Source of the DNA: Gordonia rubripertincta
GTDB taxonomy: Bacteria > Actinomycetota > Actinomycetes > Mycobacteriales > Mycobacteriaceae
Direction of reading: 5' to 3'
Length of the DNA: 64,000 nt
Assembly (NCBI RefSeq): GCF_038024875.1
Contig: NZ_CP136136.1
Location: forward strand, 4,836,001 to 4,900,000
A program made the translations under genes and the position numbers. The notes under the pieces are model-generated. The model was not told where the DNA came from and did not search any database. It was given only the letters and a program-made list of their open reading frames with translations. Positions 7,715 to 16,675 of this stretch are shown piece after piece (the stretch's first letter is position 1; each line of letters starts with the position of its first letter).

Positions 7715-8463
7715 CCATCAGCACGTCCGCACCGGCCACCGCCCGCCGGTACAGCGAGGACGAACTCCGCGCGATCGCGGCGAAGGGTGCGGCCGACCTC
7801 GGCCCCGACGCCACCCCCGAGGAACTGATCCGCTGGACCGCGGAGACCTTCGGCACCAACTTCGTCGTCGCGTCGAACATGCAGGACGCCGCGCTCGTCG
7901 ACCTCGCCGTGAAGAACATCGACCGCGACCTGCTCGGTGCGGACCCGGTCAAGGTCCTGTTCCTCGACACCGGCTACCACTTCGCCGAGACGATCGGCAC
8001 GCGTGACGCCGTCGAGCAGGTGTACGGGGTGGAGATGGTCAACCTCAACCCCGAACACAGCGTCGCGCAGCAGGACGAACTGCTGGGCCGCAACCTGTTC
8101 GCGCGCGATCCCGGCGAGTGCTGCCGGCTGCGCAAGGTCGTCCCGCTGAAGGCGGGTCTGGCCGGTTACGACGCCTGGATCACCGGCATCCGCCGCGTGG
8201 AGGCGCCGACCCGTGCCAATGCACCGCTCATCTCGTTCGACGAGGCCTTCGGACTGGTCAAGATCAACCCGATCGCGCCGTGGACCGACGAGCAGATGCA
8301 GGACTACATCGACTCCAACGGCGTGCTGGTCAACCCGTTGGTCGACGAGGGCTACCCCTCCATCGGTTGTGCACCGTGCACCGCCAAACCCGAACCCGGA
8401 TCCGATCCGCGCAGCGGCCGCTGGGCCGGTCGCGCCAAGACAGAATGTGGGCTCCACGCATGA
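7711..8463 (+). CDS. cysH: Adenylylsulfate (APS) reductase, thioredoxin-dependent
   Basis: Reduces APS to sulfite and AMP in the cytoplasm. The 250 residues show an N-terminal PP-loop-type adenylate-binding fold, then a CC pair (C137-C138, GECCRLRK) and a CxxC pair (C220, C223 in IGCAPCTAKPE). These four cysteines ligate a 4Fe-4S cluster and mark the enzyme as an APS reductase rather than a PAPS reductase. The catalytic cysteine is C246 in the C-terminal ECGLH. ATG at 7711 overlaps the sirA TGA (ATGA); the frame extends a few codons upstream but into sirA. It is coupled to cysD by another ATGA. Product sulfite is the substrate of the SirA encoded just before it. Confidence 0.97.
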   Translation: MTISTSAPATARRYSEDELRAIAAKGAADLGPDATPEELIRWTAETFGTNFVVASNMQDAALVDLAVKNIDRDLLGADPVKVLFLDTGYHFAETIGTRDAVEQVYGVEMVNLNPEHSVAQQDELLGRNLFARDPGECCRLRKVVPLKAGLAGYDAWITGIRRVEAPTRANAPLISFDEAFGLVKINPIAPWTDEQMQDYIDSNGVLVNPLVDEGYPSIGCAPCTAKPEPGSDPRSGRWAGRAKTECGLHA

Positions 8464-9401
8464 CCGTCACCGAACCCGTCCGCGACATGTCCGTCTCCGC
8501 CGACGCCGACGACTTCACCACGCTCGACGCGTTGGAGTCCGAGGCCATCCACGTCTTCCGTGAGGTGGCAGGCGAATTCGAGCGCCCGGTCATCCTCTTC
8601 TCCGGCGGCAAGGACTCCACTGTCCTGCTGCACGTCGCTTTGAAGGCGTTCTGGCCTGCGCCGCTGCCGTTCTCGCTGCTGCACGTCGACACCGGGCACA
8701 ACCTGCCCGAGGTCCTCGCGTTCCGCGACGACGTGGTCGAACGTCACAACCTGCGTCTACACGTCGCCAAGGTCGAGGACTACCTCGCCGACGGCCGGTT
8801 GACCGAGCGCCCCGACGGCGTCCGCAACCCCCTGCAGACCATCCCGCTGCTCGACGCGATCACCGAGAACCGCTTCGACGCGGTCTTCGGCGGCGGTCGA
8901 CGCGACGAGGAGCGCTCGCGCGCCAAGGAGCGAATCTTCTCGCTGCGCAACGCATTCGGCCAGTGGGACCCGAAGCGTCAACGCCCCGAGCTGTGGAACC
9001 TCTACAACGGCCGGCACGCACCCGGCGAGCACGTCCGCGTGTTCCCGCTGTCGAACTGGACCGAGCTCGACATCTGGCGCTACATCGCCCGCGAGCAGGT
9101 CCTGCTCCCCTCGATCTACTACGCCCACGAACGTGACGTCTTCCTGCGGGACGGCATGTGGATGACCCCCGGTGTCTGGGGCGGACCCCGCGAAGGCGAA
9201 GAGCTGCAGCGGCTCTCGGTGCGCTACCGCACCGTCGGCGACGGCTCGTCGACCGGCGCGGTGCTGTCCGACGCCGCCGACAACGATGCCGTCCTGGCCG
9301 AGGTCGCCGCATCGCGGCTGACCGAACGCGGCGCCACCCGTGGCGACGACCGGGTCTCCGAGGCCGCCATGGAAGACCGCAAGCGCGAAGGATATTTCTG
9401 A
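8460..9401 (+). CDS. cysD: Sulfate adenylyltransferase subunit 2 (ATP sulfurylase)
   Basis: Small catalytic subunit of ATP sulfurylase; makes APS and pyrophosphate from ATP and sulfate, driven by GTP hydrolysis on CysN. The 313 residues carry the PP-loop SGGKDS at 48-53, LHVDTGH, GGGRRDEERSRAKER and the IFSLR/PLSNWTELDIW segments of CysD. The C-terminal EDRKREGYF ending is the family's usual one. Its ATG at 8460 overlaps the cysH stop, and its TGA shares one base with the cysN ATG (TGATG), so CysD and CysN are likely made in balanced amounts. Confidence 0.97.
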   Translation: MTVTEPVRDMSVSADADDFTTLDALESEAIHVFREVAGEFERPVILFSGGKDSTVLLHVALKAFWPAPLPFSLLHVDTGHNLPEVLAFRDDVVERHNLRLHVAKVEDYLADGRLTERPDGVRNPLQTIPLLDAITENRFDAVFGGGRRDEERSRAKERIFSLRNAFGQWDPKRQRPELWNLYNGRHAPGEHVRVFPLSNWTELDIWRYIAREQVLLPSIYYAHERDVFLRDGMWMTPGVWGGPREGEELQRLSVRYRTVGDGSSTGAVLSDAADNDAVLAEVAASRLTERGATRGDDRVSEAAMEDRKREGYF

Positions 9402-10696
9402 TGAGGCACGCACCCGACCTTCTCCGCATCGCCACCGCCGGCAGTGTGGACGACGGCAAGTCGACGCTCGTCGGCCGACTGCTGTACGACACGAAATCGG
9501 TTCTGGCCGACCAGATCGACGCCGTCACCAAGGCCTCGGTCGACCGCGGTCTCGAGGGCCCCGACCTGTCGCTGCTCGTCGACGGCCTGCGCGCCGAGCG
9601 CGAGCAGGGCATCACCATCGACGTGGCGTACCGCTACTTCGCCACGCCCGCACGCTCTTTCGTGCTCGCCGACACCCCCGGCCATGTCCAGTACACGCGG
9701 AACACCGTGTCCGGCGCCTCCACCGCCCAGCTGGTGATCCTGCTCGTCGACGCCCGCAACGGCGTCGTCTCGCAGACCCGTCGCCACGCCGCGGTGATGG
9801 CTCTCCTCGGTGTGCCGCAGCTGGTGCTGGCGGTCAACAAGATCGACCTCGTCGACGATCAGGCATCGGTGTTCGCCGAGATCTCCGCGGAGTTCACCGA
9901 GCTGACCCGCTCGCTGGGCTGGTCCGACGAGCAGGTCACCGCCATCCCGGTGTCCGCGCTGCACGGCGACAACATCGCGAACCGCTCGGAGAACACCCCG
10001 TTCTACGACGGGCCGACCCTCATCGAGCACCTCGAGACGGTCCCGAACCTCACCGAACGTGCCCCGGTGGGCTTGCGCTTCCCGGTGCAGTACGTGATCC
10101 GTCCCCGCACCGCCGAATACCCCGACTACCGCGGCTACGCGGGTCAGATCGCGGCCGGCCGGGTCTCTGTGGGCGACGAGGTCGTCGTCCTGCCGTCGGG
10201 TCAGCGGACCACCGTCAGCCAGATCGACACCGCCGACGGCCCGTTGGAGACCGCGCACACCGGACGCAGCGTCACGATCCTGCTCGCCGACGACGTCGAC
10301 ATCTCGCGTGGCGACCTGATCGCCGCCGCGGTCGACGCACCGGAGCCGGTGCAGCAGTTCACCGCAACCATCTGCTGGCTCGCCGAGAAGCAGCTGCGCC
10401 CGGGCGCGCGTCTGCTCCTCAAGCACGGCACCAAGACCACGCAGGCCATCGTCGGGGGGCTCGACGCGCTCTTCGACGAGCAGAACCTGGCGCTCGTGGA
10501 GGCCCCGGAGTCGGTGGAGCTCAACCAGATCGTGCGGATCTCGGTGCAGACCGCCGAGCCCATCCCGGCCGACGACTATCAGGTGAACCGCGAGTCGGGC
10601 AGCTTCCTGCTGATCGACCCGCAGGGTGGCAACACCCTCGCCGCCGGTCTGGTAGGCGACGCGCTCGCGCCGCTGCATCTCAAAGAGTTGGTGTGA
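9401..10696 (+). CDS. cysN: Sulfate adenylyltransferase subunit 1 (GTPase), no APS kinase domain
   Basis: GTPase subunit that drives CysD. The 431 residues form an EF-Tu-like GTPase: G1 AGSVDDGKST near 13-22, G3 DTPGH, G4 NKID, then two beta-barrel domains. The protein ends after the third domain at KELV. Mycobacterial CysNC is fused to a C-terminal APS kinase (CysC) and is over 600 residues; here that domain is absent and no cysC lies elsewhere in the window. PAPS synthesis, if present, must be encoded elsewhere. This fits an operon dedicated to the APS-reductase route. The start at 9401 is set by the 1-nt overlap with cysD. Confidence 0.96.
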   Translation: MRHAPDLLRIATAGSVDDGKSTLVGRLLYDTKSVLADQIDAVTKASVDRGLEGPDLSLLVDGLRAEREQGITIDVAYRYFATPARSFVLADTPGHVQYTRNTVSGASTAQLVILLVDARNGVVSQTRRHAAVMALLGVPQLVLAVNKIDLVDDQASVFAEISAEFTELTRSLGWSDEQVTAIPVSALHGDNIANRSENTPFYDGPTLIEHLETVPNLTERAPVGLRFPVQYVIRPRTAEYPDYRGYAGQIAAGRVSVGDEVVVLPSGQRTTVSQIDTADGPLETAHTGRSVTILLADDVDISRGDLIAAAVDAPEPVQQFTATICWLAEKQLRPGARLLLKHGTKTTQAIVGGLDALFDEQNLALVEAPESVELNQIVRISVQTAEPIPADDYQVNRESGSFLLIDPQGGNTLAAGLVGDALAPLHLKELV

Positions 10697-11424
10697 GTCC
10701 TTCTCTCGTCCTCGTCGCACACGGCAGTCGCGATCCGCGCTTCGGCGCGACCGCGCGCCGTGTGCGCGGCGCCGTCGCCGCCGCTCTGCCGGGCGTCGAG
10801 GTGGTCCTGTCCTACCTCGACCTCGACGACCCGCTCGTCGGCGATGTGCTCGCGTCTGGCCCGAACGAGCCCGGTGACGATCCGGTTGTGGTCCCACTGC
10901 TGCTGTCGGCGGGGTATCACCACAAGGTCGACCTGCCGGCGATCATCGCCGAGCACCGGCCGTTCGCGCATCAGACCGACGTCATCGGCACCCGGTCGTT
11001 CACGACGGCCCTCGCCGATCGTCTGCTCGAAGCAGGCCTGGGCGAGCGCGACGGGGTGATCCTGTCGGCAGTCGGTTCCTCCGACGAGTCCGCCGACCGA
11101 CACGTCCGCCGCCGGGCCCTCGAACTGTCGACGTACCTGCATCGACCGGTCGAAGTGGTCTTCGCCACCAAACTCGGTCCGAACAACCGCGCGGTCACCT
11201 CGGCGGTGCGTCGCCTCCGGGTCGCCGGTGCGCAGCGCATCGCCCTCAGCCCGTACTTCCTGTCGGCCGGTCTGCTGATCGAGCGGGTCGAGTCGGCTCT
11301 GGACGCGCTGGCCGACGAGACACTCGTCGCCGGACCACTCGGCGCTCACCCCGACGTCATCGAAGGCATCTGTGGCCTGTACCGCACAGCCACTCAGCGT
11401 CGAACGGTGATCGCCGGGCGCTGA
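10693..11424 (+). CDS. Sirohydrochlorin ferrochelatase-type protein (CbiX family)
   Basis: Likely inserts iron into sirohydrochlorin to make siroheme, the cofactor of SirA at the head of the operon. The 243 residues form two CbiX-like repeats: the N-terminal half opens LVLVAHGSRDPRFG with the metal-binding His, and a second His appears in LLLSAGYHHKVDLP. The C-terminal half repeats the fold (AVGSSDESADR, PYFLSAGLLIERV) with fewer histidines, as in SirB/CbiX-long enzymes. GTG at 10693 overlaps the cysN TGA as GTGA. The mycobacterial counterpart is the chelatase gene che1 (Rv2393) beside sirA-cysH, from memory. Cobalt specificity cannot be excluded from sequence alone. Confidence 0.88.
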   Translation: MSPSLVLVAHGSRDPRFGATARRVRGAVAAALPGVEVVLSYLDLDDPLVGDVLASGPNEPGDDPVVVPLLLSAGYHHKVDLPAIIAEHRPFAHQTDVIGTRSFTTALADRLLEAGLGERDGVILSAVGSSDESADRHVRRRALELSTYLHRPVEVVFATKLGPNNRAVTSAVRRLRVAGAQRIALSPYFLSAGLLIERVESALDALADETLVAGPLGAHPDVIEGICGLYRTATQRRTVIAGR

Positions 11425-11446
11425 GACCCGTCAGGTCCCAAGGCAT

Positions 11447-11530
11447 CTACATCGTGATGAGCCAGGCGATCACGACGAGGATCAACAACGCCAGCAGGGC
11501 GAGGGTCACCGGCGAGCGCATCAATTTCAC
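11447..11530 (-). CDS. 27-residue single-pass membrane peptide
   Basis: Tiny frame of 27 residues: a short VKLMRSP head, then a hydrophobic helix (VTLALLALLILVVIAWLITM) that reaches the C-terminus. GTG at 11530 overlaps the stop of the 66-residue upstream gene as GTGA, a coupling style used throughout this genome, which argues for real translation. No homologue recognised and no function assigned. It lies convergent to the siroheme chelatase gene. Confidence 0.5.
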   Translation of the reverse strand: MKLMRSPVTLALLALLILVVIAWLITM

Positions 11531-11727
11531 AGTCCGGTCCCATCGTCGTCGGCGAAGTGTCGGCGGTCGAACAGCGTTGCCGCCAGATCGACCAAGAGAT
11601 TGAGAACATAGGCGATCAGGATCGCGACCGGAATCACCACGGCGACGGTGACCAGGAGCTGCGGAACGAAGGACAGCCCGGTCAGCCACTCCTCCACACC
11701 GTCCCACCAGGCGAAGAACGCCGTCAC
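11527..11727 (-). CDS. 66-residue single-pass membrane protein
   Basis: Small protein with a Trp-rich N-terminus (MTAFFAWWDGVEEWL) followed by a long hydrophobic segment at about 22-50 (VPQLLVTVAVVIPVAILIAY onward) and an Arg/Asp-rich tail (FDRRHFADDDGTGL). Start codon is GTG or ATG at 11727, near the divergent GH15 gene. Coupled by GTGA to the 27-residue gene. Hydrophobicity pattern suggests an inner-membrane protein with the charged tail in the cytoplasm. Family and function unknown; codon use matches the neighbours. Confidence 0.6.
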   Translation of the reverse strand: MTAFFAWWDGVEEWLTGLSFVPQLLVTVAVVIPVAILIAYVLNLLVDLAATLFDRRHFADDDGTGL

Positions 11728-11810
11728 CTCATCACCTCGTCCGTCCGATCCGGATCAACTGTCGGCCCGGCCCCGTTCAGGCCGACTGGCATCGGACAGC
11801 GTCCGTCGCA

Positions 11811-13844
11811 ATGATAGTTCCCATGTCTGTTGCAGATGACTCCACCGTAACGTCCCTGCCGACCGCGACTCCCGCACAGGGCGCCGGCACCGACGCCGCA
11901 CGAGTCAGCGTCCCGGGACCGGCGCCCATGGTCCCGACCAACCCGGCGCACCGGAGCGCTTTCCCACCCATCGGCGACTACGCGTTCCTGTCCGACACCG
12001 AGACCAACTGTCTGATCGCCCGGAACGGTTCGGTCGAGTGGATGTGCGTGCCGCGGCCCGATTCGCCGAGCGTCTTCGGGGCGGTGCTCGATCGCAGCGC
12101 CGGCCATTTCCGCCTCGCCCCGTACGGCGTCAACGTGCCCGTCGACCGCCGATACCTGCCGGGCAGCCTGATGGTCGAGACGACGTGGCAGACCGAGACC
12201 GGTTGGATCATCGTGCGCGATGCGCTTGTCATGGGTCCGTGGCACGACAACGACCGACGCTCCCGTACCCATCGCCGCACGCCCACCGACTGGGATGCCG
12301 AGCACATCCTGCTCCGCACCGTGCGCTGCGTGTCGGGCACCGTCGAACTGCACATGAGCTGTGAGCCGGCCTTCGACTACCACCGCGGGACCACCAAGTG
12401 GGAGTACTCGGGTCCGGCCTACGGTGAAGCCATCGCCACCGCCCGGGACACCGACGCCGACACCCCCACACTCAAGCTCACCACCGACCTGCGCCTCGGA
12501 CTCGAGGGGCGAGAAGCACGGGCGCGCACGCGTCTCGTCGAGGGCGACAACCGGTTCGTCGCCCTGAGCTGGTCTCGGTTTCCTGCACCGCAGAACTGGG
12601 ATGAGGCCGCCCAGAAGATGTGGTCGACGGCTGAATCGTGGCGGCAGTGGATCAACATCGGCACCTTCCCCGACCACCCGTGGCGTTCCCATCTGCAGCG
12701 GTCCGCGCTCACCCTCAAGGGACTCACCTACTCCCCGACCGGCGCCCTGCTGGCCGCGGCGACCACCTCGCTGCCGGAAACCCCTCAGGGCGAACGCAAC
12801 TGGGACTACCGCTACGCGTGGGTGCGCGATTCGACCTTCGCCCTGTGGGGTCTGTACACCCTGGGCCTCGACCGTGAGGCCGACGACTTCTTCTCCTTCA
12901 TCGCCGACGTCTCCGGCATCACCAACGGCGAACGTCATCCCCTGCAGGTGATGTACGGCGTCGGCGGCGAGCGGACGCTCGAAGAGGAAGAACTCACCCA
13001 CCTCTCCGGTTACGACGGCGCCCGCCCGGTCCGCATCGGCAACGGTGCGTACAACCAGGCGCAGCACGACATCTGGGGCACGATGCTGGACTCGGTGTAC
13101 CTCAACATCAAGTCCCACGAGGCCGTCCCCGAAACCCTGTGGCCGGTCCTCAAGGCGCAGGTCGAGGAGGCGATCAAGCACTGGCGCGAACCCGACCGCG
13201 GCATCTGGGAGGTCCGCGGCGAACCGCAGCATTTCACCTCGTCGAAGGTGATGTGCTGGGTGGCCCTCGACCGCGGATCCCGCCTGGCCACCATGCACGG
13301 CGAGGAGACCCACGCTCGGGAATGGGCGGCGATCGCCGACGAGATCAAGGCCGACATCCTCGAACACGGCGTCAACGACCGCGGGGTTTTCACCCAGCGC
13401 TACGGCGACGACGCGCTCGACGCATCGCTGCTTCTCGTGCCGCTGCTACGGTTCCTGCCGTCCGACGACCACCGCGTCCGCGCAACGGTTCTCGCGATCG
13501 CCGACGAGCTCACCGACAACGGACTGGTGCTGCGTTACAAGGTCGAGGAGACCGACGACGGCCTCACCGGTGAGGAGGGCACCTTCACGATCTGTTCGTT
13601 CTGGCTCGTGTCGGCGCTGGTCGAGATCGGTGAGCTGGAGCGGGCCAAGGCCCTGTGCGAGCGGCTGCTCAACTACTCGAGCCCGCTCAAGCTGTACGCG
13701 GAGGAGATCGACGCGAAGACCGGTCAGCACCTCGGGAACTTCCCGCAGGCTTTCACCCACCTCGCGCTCATCAACGCGGTCATGCACGTGATCCGCGCCG
13801 AGGAGGCCGAGCACCAGCACACGTTCCAGCCGGCCAATCACTGA
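11811..13844 (+). CDS. Glycoside hydrolase family 15 (trehalase/glucoamylase-like)
   Basis: Cytoplasmic glycosidase of 677 residues. After a ~45-residue disordered N-terminus, it has the N-terminal beta domain (IGDYAFLSDTETNCLIARNG, VEWMCVPRPDSPSVFG) and the (alpha/alpha)6 barrel with the signature NWDYRYAWVRDSTF. EETDDGLTGEEGTFTICSFW lies in the second catalytic region. In mycobacteria the syntenic GH15 gene (Rv2402) has been described as a trehalase, so trehalose hydrolysis is the best guess; glucoamylase or a dextran glucosidase remains possible. Start is either ATG 11811 or ATG 11823; neither has a clear Shine-Dalgarno. It ends only 17 bp from the convergent cysA. Confidence 0.88.
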   Translation: MIVPMSVADDSTVTSLPTATPAQGAGTDAARVSVPGPAPMVPTNPAHRSAFPPIGDYAFLSDTETNCLIARNGSVEWMCVPRPDSPSVFGAVLDRSAGHFRLAPYGVNVPVDRRYLPGSLMVETTWQTETGWIIVRDALVMGPWHDNDRRSRTHRRTPTDWDAEHILLRTVRCVSGTVELHMSCEPAFDYHRGTTKWEYSGPAYGEAIATARDTDADTPTLKLTTDLRLGLEGREARARTRLVEGDNRFVALSWSRFPAPQNWDEAAQKMWSTAESWRQWINIGTFPDHPWRSHLQRSALTLKGLTYSPTGALLAAATTSLPETPQGERNWDYRYAWVRDSTFALWGLYTLGLDREADDFFSFIADVSGITNGERHPLQVMYGVGGERTLEEEELTHLSGYDGARPVRIGNGAYNQAQHDIWGTMLDSVYLNIKSHEAVPETLWPVLKAQVEEAIKHWREPDRGIWEVRGEPQHFTSSKVMCWVALDRGSRLATMHGEETHAREWAAIADEIKADILEHGVNDRGVFTQRYGDDALDASLLLVPLLRFLPSDDHRVRATVLAIADELTDNGLVLRYKVEETDDGLTGEEGTFTICSFWLVSALVEIGELERAKALCERLLNYSSPLKLYAEEIDAKTGQHLGNFPQAFTHLALINAVMHVIRAEEAEHQHTFQPANH

Positions 13845-13861
13845 CGCACTCTGGCCGGGTC

Positions 13862-14857
13862 TCAGACCTCGGTCAGTGCCGCGACCTTGGTCGCCCGCGC
13901 GTACACCGTCTCCCCGGCTTGCAGGTTGAGGGCGTTCTGGTCGCCGCGGGTGATCTGGGCGGCGAACTCGTCACCGGTCGTCGCGGCGACGAGCTCGACG
14001 CGGGTCTCGAAGCCGAGGTTCACGACGCGCAGCACGGTCGCCTTGATCACGCCGGTGTCGAGCGACGCGTCCGCGGCCGGCGAGGCCATCTCCGGGGTGC
14101 GTCCGATCCGGATGTCGTGCGGGCGGACGAGTTCGCCGTTCAGACGCACCGTCGACCCGAGGAACGACGCCACGAACTCGTTGGCCGGGCGGTCGTACAG
14201 ATCGTCGGGCGTGCCGACCTGTTCGATCCGTCCCTTGTTGAGGATCGCGATCCGGTCGCTGACGTCGAGTGCCTCCTGCTGGTCGTGGGTGACCAGCACG
14301 GTGGTGACGTGCACCTCCTCGTGGAGACGACGCAGCCAGCGGCGCAGGTCATCTCGCACCTTCGCGTCCAGGGCGCCGAACGGCTCGTCGAGGAGCAGCA
14401 CCTTGGGGTCGACGGCGAGTGCTCGGGCGAGCGCCATCCGCTGCCGCTGGCCACCCGACAGCTGGGCCGGGAACCGGTGCTGGAAGACGGCGAGGCCGAC
14501 CACCTCGAGGAGTTCGTCGACCTTGGCGTCGACCTCTTTCTTGGGCCGCTTGCGGATCTTGAGGCCGAACGCGATGTTGTCGCGCACGGTGAGGTGCTTG
14601 AACGCGGCGTAGTGCTGGAACACGAAGCCGATGTCGCGCTTCTGCGGCGACTTCTGCGAGACGTCGTTGTCGTTGATGCGGACGATGCCCGAGTCCAGCG
14701 TGTCGAGGCCCGCGATCGCGCGCAGCAGCGTCGACTTGCCGGAGCCCGACGGTCCCAGCAACGAGGTGAGCTGACCGTCCGGAATGTCGATGGAGACGTC
14801 GTCGAGGGCGGCGAAGTCGCCGTAGCGCTTGTTCGCGCCGATCACCTGAATGGACAT
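13862..14857 (-). CDS. cysA: Sulfate ABC transporter ATP-binding protein
   Basis: ATPase of the sulfate/thiosulfate importer. The 331 residues show Walker A (LLGPSGSGKST near 37-47), the ABC signature LSGGQRQRMALARA, Walker B VLLLDEPFGALD and the H-loop VLVTHDQ. A C-terminal TOBE-like regulatory domain covers about 240-331. Start is ATG 14857, one base after the cysW TGA; the frame continues upstream only into cysW sequence. The gene closes the subI-cysT-cysW-cysA operon and lies 6.4 kb from the APS pathway genes that use the sulfate. Confidence 0.96.
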   Translation of the reverse strand: MSIQVIGANKRYGDFAALDDVSIDIPDGQLTSLLGPSGSGKSTLLRAIAGLDTLDSGIVRINDNDVSQKSPQKRDIGFVFQHYAAFKHLTVRDNIAFGLKIRKRPKKEVDAKVDELLEVVGLAVFQHRFPAQLSGGQRQRMALARALAVDPKVLLLDEPFGALDAKVRDDLRRWLRRLHEEVHVTTVLVTHDQQEALDVSDRIAILNKGRIEQVGTPDDLYDRPANEFVASFLGSTVRLNGELVRPHDIRIGRTPEMASPAADASLDTGVIKATVLRVVNLGFETRVELVAATTGDEFAAQITRGDQNALNLQAGETVYARATKVAALTEV

Positions 14858-14858
14858 G

Positions 14859-15797
14859 TCACACGCCTTCCTTGTACTGGGCGTCGGGATGGACGATCTG
14901 CTTGGCATCGACGGACTCGGGGCCATGCGGCGGGGTGAGGTCGACCTCGGTGAGTTCGACGTCGCCCGAGGCGGATTCGCCGGCGTCGACGAGTCGGGAC
15001 TTGGCGCGGCGCTCGATCAGCGACATCAGCACGAGCACCAGGATGGCGACGAACATCAGCAGGGTCGCGGCCGCATAGGCGCCGAACTCGTTGTAGTCGT
15101 CGGTGTAGCGGGAGTGGACCAGCAACGTCAGCGTCTGGGATACACCGGGATAGTTCGACGACACCATGGTCACCGCGCCGTATTCGCCAAGCGCTCGTGC
15201 GACGGTCAGCACGATGCCGTAGGTCAGGCCCCAGCGGATGGCCGGGAGGGTGACCCGCCAGAAGACCTGCCAGTTGCTGGCGCCCAGGGTTGCTGCGGCC
15301 TCTTCCTGTTCGGTGCCGATCTCCCGCAGTACCGGTTCGACCTCGCGCGCGACGAACGGCAGCGTGACGAACAGGGTGGCCAGCACCAGCCCGGGGAAGC
15401 CGAAGATGATCCGGAAGCCGAGACTCTCGATGCCGCCGAACCAGCCGCCGTAGCCCCACAGCAGGATCAGCGCGACACCGGCGACCACCGGCGACACCGC
15501 GAACGGCAGGTCGACGACCGACTGCAGCAGACCCTTGCCCGGGAAGCGGCCGCGGGCGAGTGCCAGCGCGGTGATCACCCCGAAGATCACGTTGAGCGGC
15601 ACCACGATGGCGACGATCAGCAGGCTGAGTTGCAGCGCCGAGATGGCCGCCGGCGTGGTGATCCACTCCCAGAACTGGCCGAGACCGTGTTCGAAGGAGC
15701 GGTAGAAGATGGTGCCGACCGGGACCACCAGGAGGATGAGCAGGTAGACGAGCGCGACGGTGCGCAGCCCATACTTCGTCAGAGGTGCAACCTTCAT
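14859..15797 (-). CDS. cysW: Sulfate ABC transporter permease CysW
   Basis: One of two membrane subunits of the sulfate importer. The 312 residues contain six predicted transmembrane helices and the EAA loop (EEAAATLGASNWQVFW) that contacts CysA. YLLILLVVPVGTIFYRSF opens the first helix. A polar ~40-residue C-terminal tail (after LIERRAKSR) is longer than in E. coli CysW. The start is ATG 15797, overlapping the cysT TGA as ATGA. Confidence 0.95.
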   Translation of the reverse strand: MKVAPLTKYGLRTVALVYLLILLVVPVGTIFYRSFEHGLGQFWEWITTPAAISALQLSLLIVAIVVPLNVIFGVITALALARGRFPGKGLLQSVVDLPFAVSPVVAGVALILLWGYGGWFGGIESLGFRIIFGFPGLVLATLFVTLPFVAREVEPVLREIGTEQEEAAATLGASNWQVFWRVTLPAIRWGLTYGIVLTVARALGEYGAVTMVSSNYPGVSQTLTLLVHSRYTDDYNEFGAYAAATLLMFVAILVLVLMSLIERRAKSRLVDAGESASGDVELTEVDLTPPHGPESVDAKQIVHPDAQYKEGV

Positions 15798-16675
15798 CGG
15801 TCTGCGTCCTCTCTCTTGGACTGCCGGCGGCCCGCGACGCGCAGGACGAGCAGGGTGACGAAGGCGATCAGCAGTAACACCACGGAGATCGCTGCCGCGT
15901 CGACGGGTGCATCGATCTCGATCTGCTGCTGGATGTACTGCGAGGCGACCTGGGTGTCGCCCGGGATGTTGCCGCCGATGAGCACCACGGAACCGAACTC
16001 GCCGATGGCACGGGTGAACGCCAGGCCGGCGCCGGTCAGGATCGCCGGGAGAAGGGCCGGCAGGACGATCTTGCGGAAGATCGTGGCGTTGTTCGCGCCC
16101 AGTACCGCTGCCGCTTCCTCGACGTCGACGTCGAGTTCGATGAGGACCGGCTGCACCTGGCGCACCACGAACGGCAGGGTGACGAAGGTCAGTGCGATCA
16201 CCAGTGCGGGCTTGGTGGCGTTGAGCTGGACGTCGATGGGACTGTTCGGCCCGTACAGCGACAGCAGCACGAGGCTGGCGACGATCGTCGGCAACGCGAA
16301 CGGCAGGTCGATGATGGCGTTCACGACCCCCTTGCCGGGGAACTCGTCTCGGACCAGCACCCACGCGATCAGGGTGCCGAAGACGACGTTGATCAACGCC
16401 GCGATCACGGACACGAGCACCGTGATCCAGATGGTGTCCACCGCGGCGGGCGCTGAGATCGCCTCCCAAAAGCCGCTCCAACCGTCCTCGAAGGACTGCA
16501 CCGTGATGGCGGCCAGCGGCAGCAGCACGATGACGCTGAGCCAGAGCCAGGCGACGCCGATGGTCATCGGGCTCACACCGGCGAAGGTGCGTGAGCGTCC
16601 GAGGAACCCGCGTGGCGGCCGGGAGTCGGGAACGGGTGTCCCGGTCTCCGTGGCCGTCGAGTCGACCGAGGTCAC
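15794..16675 (-). CDS. cysT: Sulfate ABC transporter permease CysT
   Basis: Second permease subunit (also called CysU). The 293 residues start with a ~35-residue polar stretch, then six transmembrane helices; the EAA loop reads EEAAAVLGANNATIFRKIVL. FTRAIGEFGSVVLIGGNIPG is the conserved segment before helix 5. The GTG start at 16675 overlaps the subI TGA (GTGA). CysT and CysW are paralogues and form the heterodimeric channel. Confidence 0.95.
   Translation of the reverse strand: MTSVDSTATETGTPVPDSRPPRGFLGRSRTFAGVSPMTIGVAWLWLSVIVLLPLAAITVQSFEDGWSGFWEAISAPAAVDTIWITVLVSVIAALINVVFGTLIAWVLVRDEFPGKGVVNAIIDLPFALPTIVASLVLLSLYGPNSPIDVQLNATKPALVIALTFVTLPFVVRQVQPVLIELDVDVEEAAAVLGANNATIFRKIVLPALLPAILTGAGLAFTRAIGEFGSVVLIGGNIPGDTQVASQYIQQQIEIDAPVDAAAISVVLLLIAFVTLLVLRVAGRRQSKREDADR

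Noticed and set aside
11724..13367. 547-codon frame antisense to the GH15 gene
   Set aside because: Same shadow effect; GH15 motifs on the plus strand are clear.
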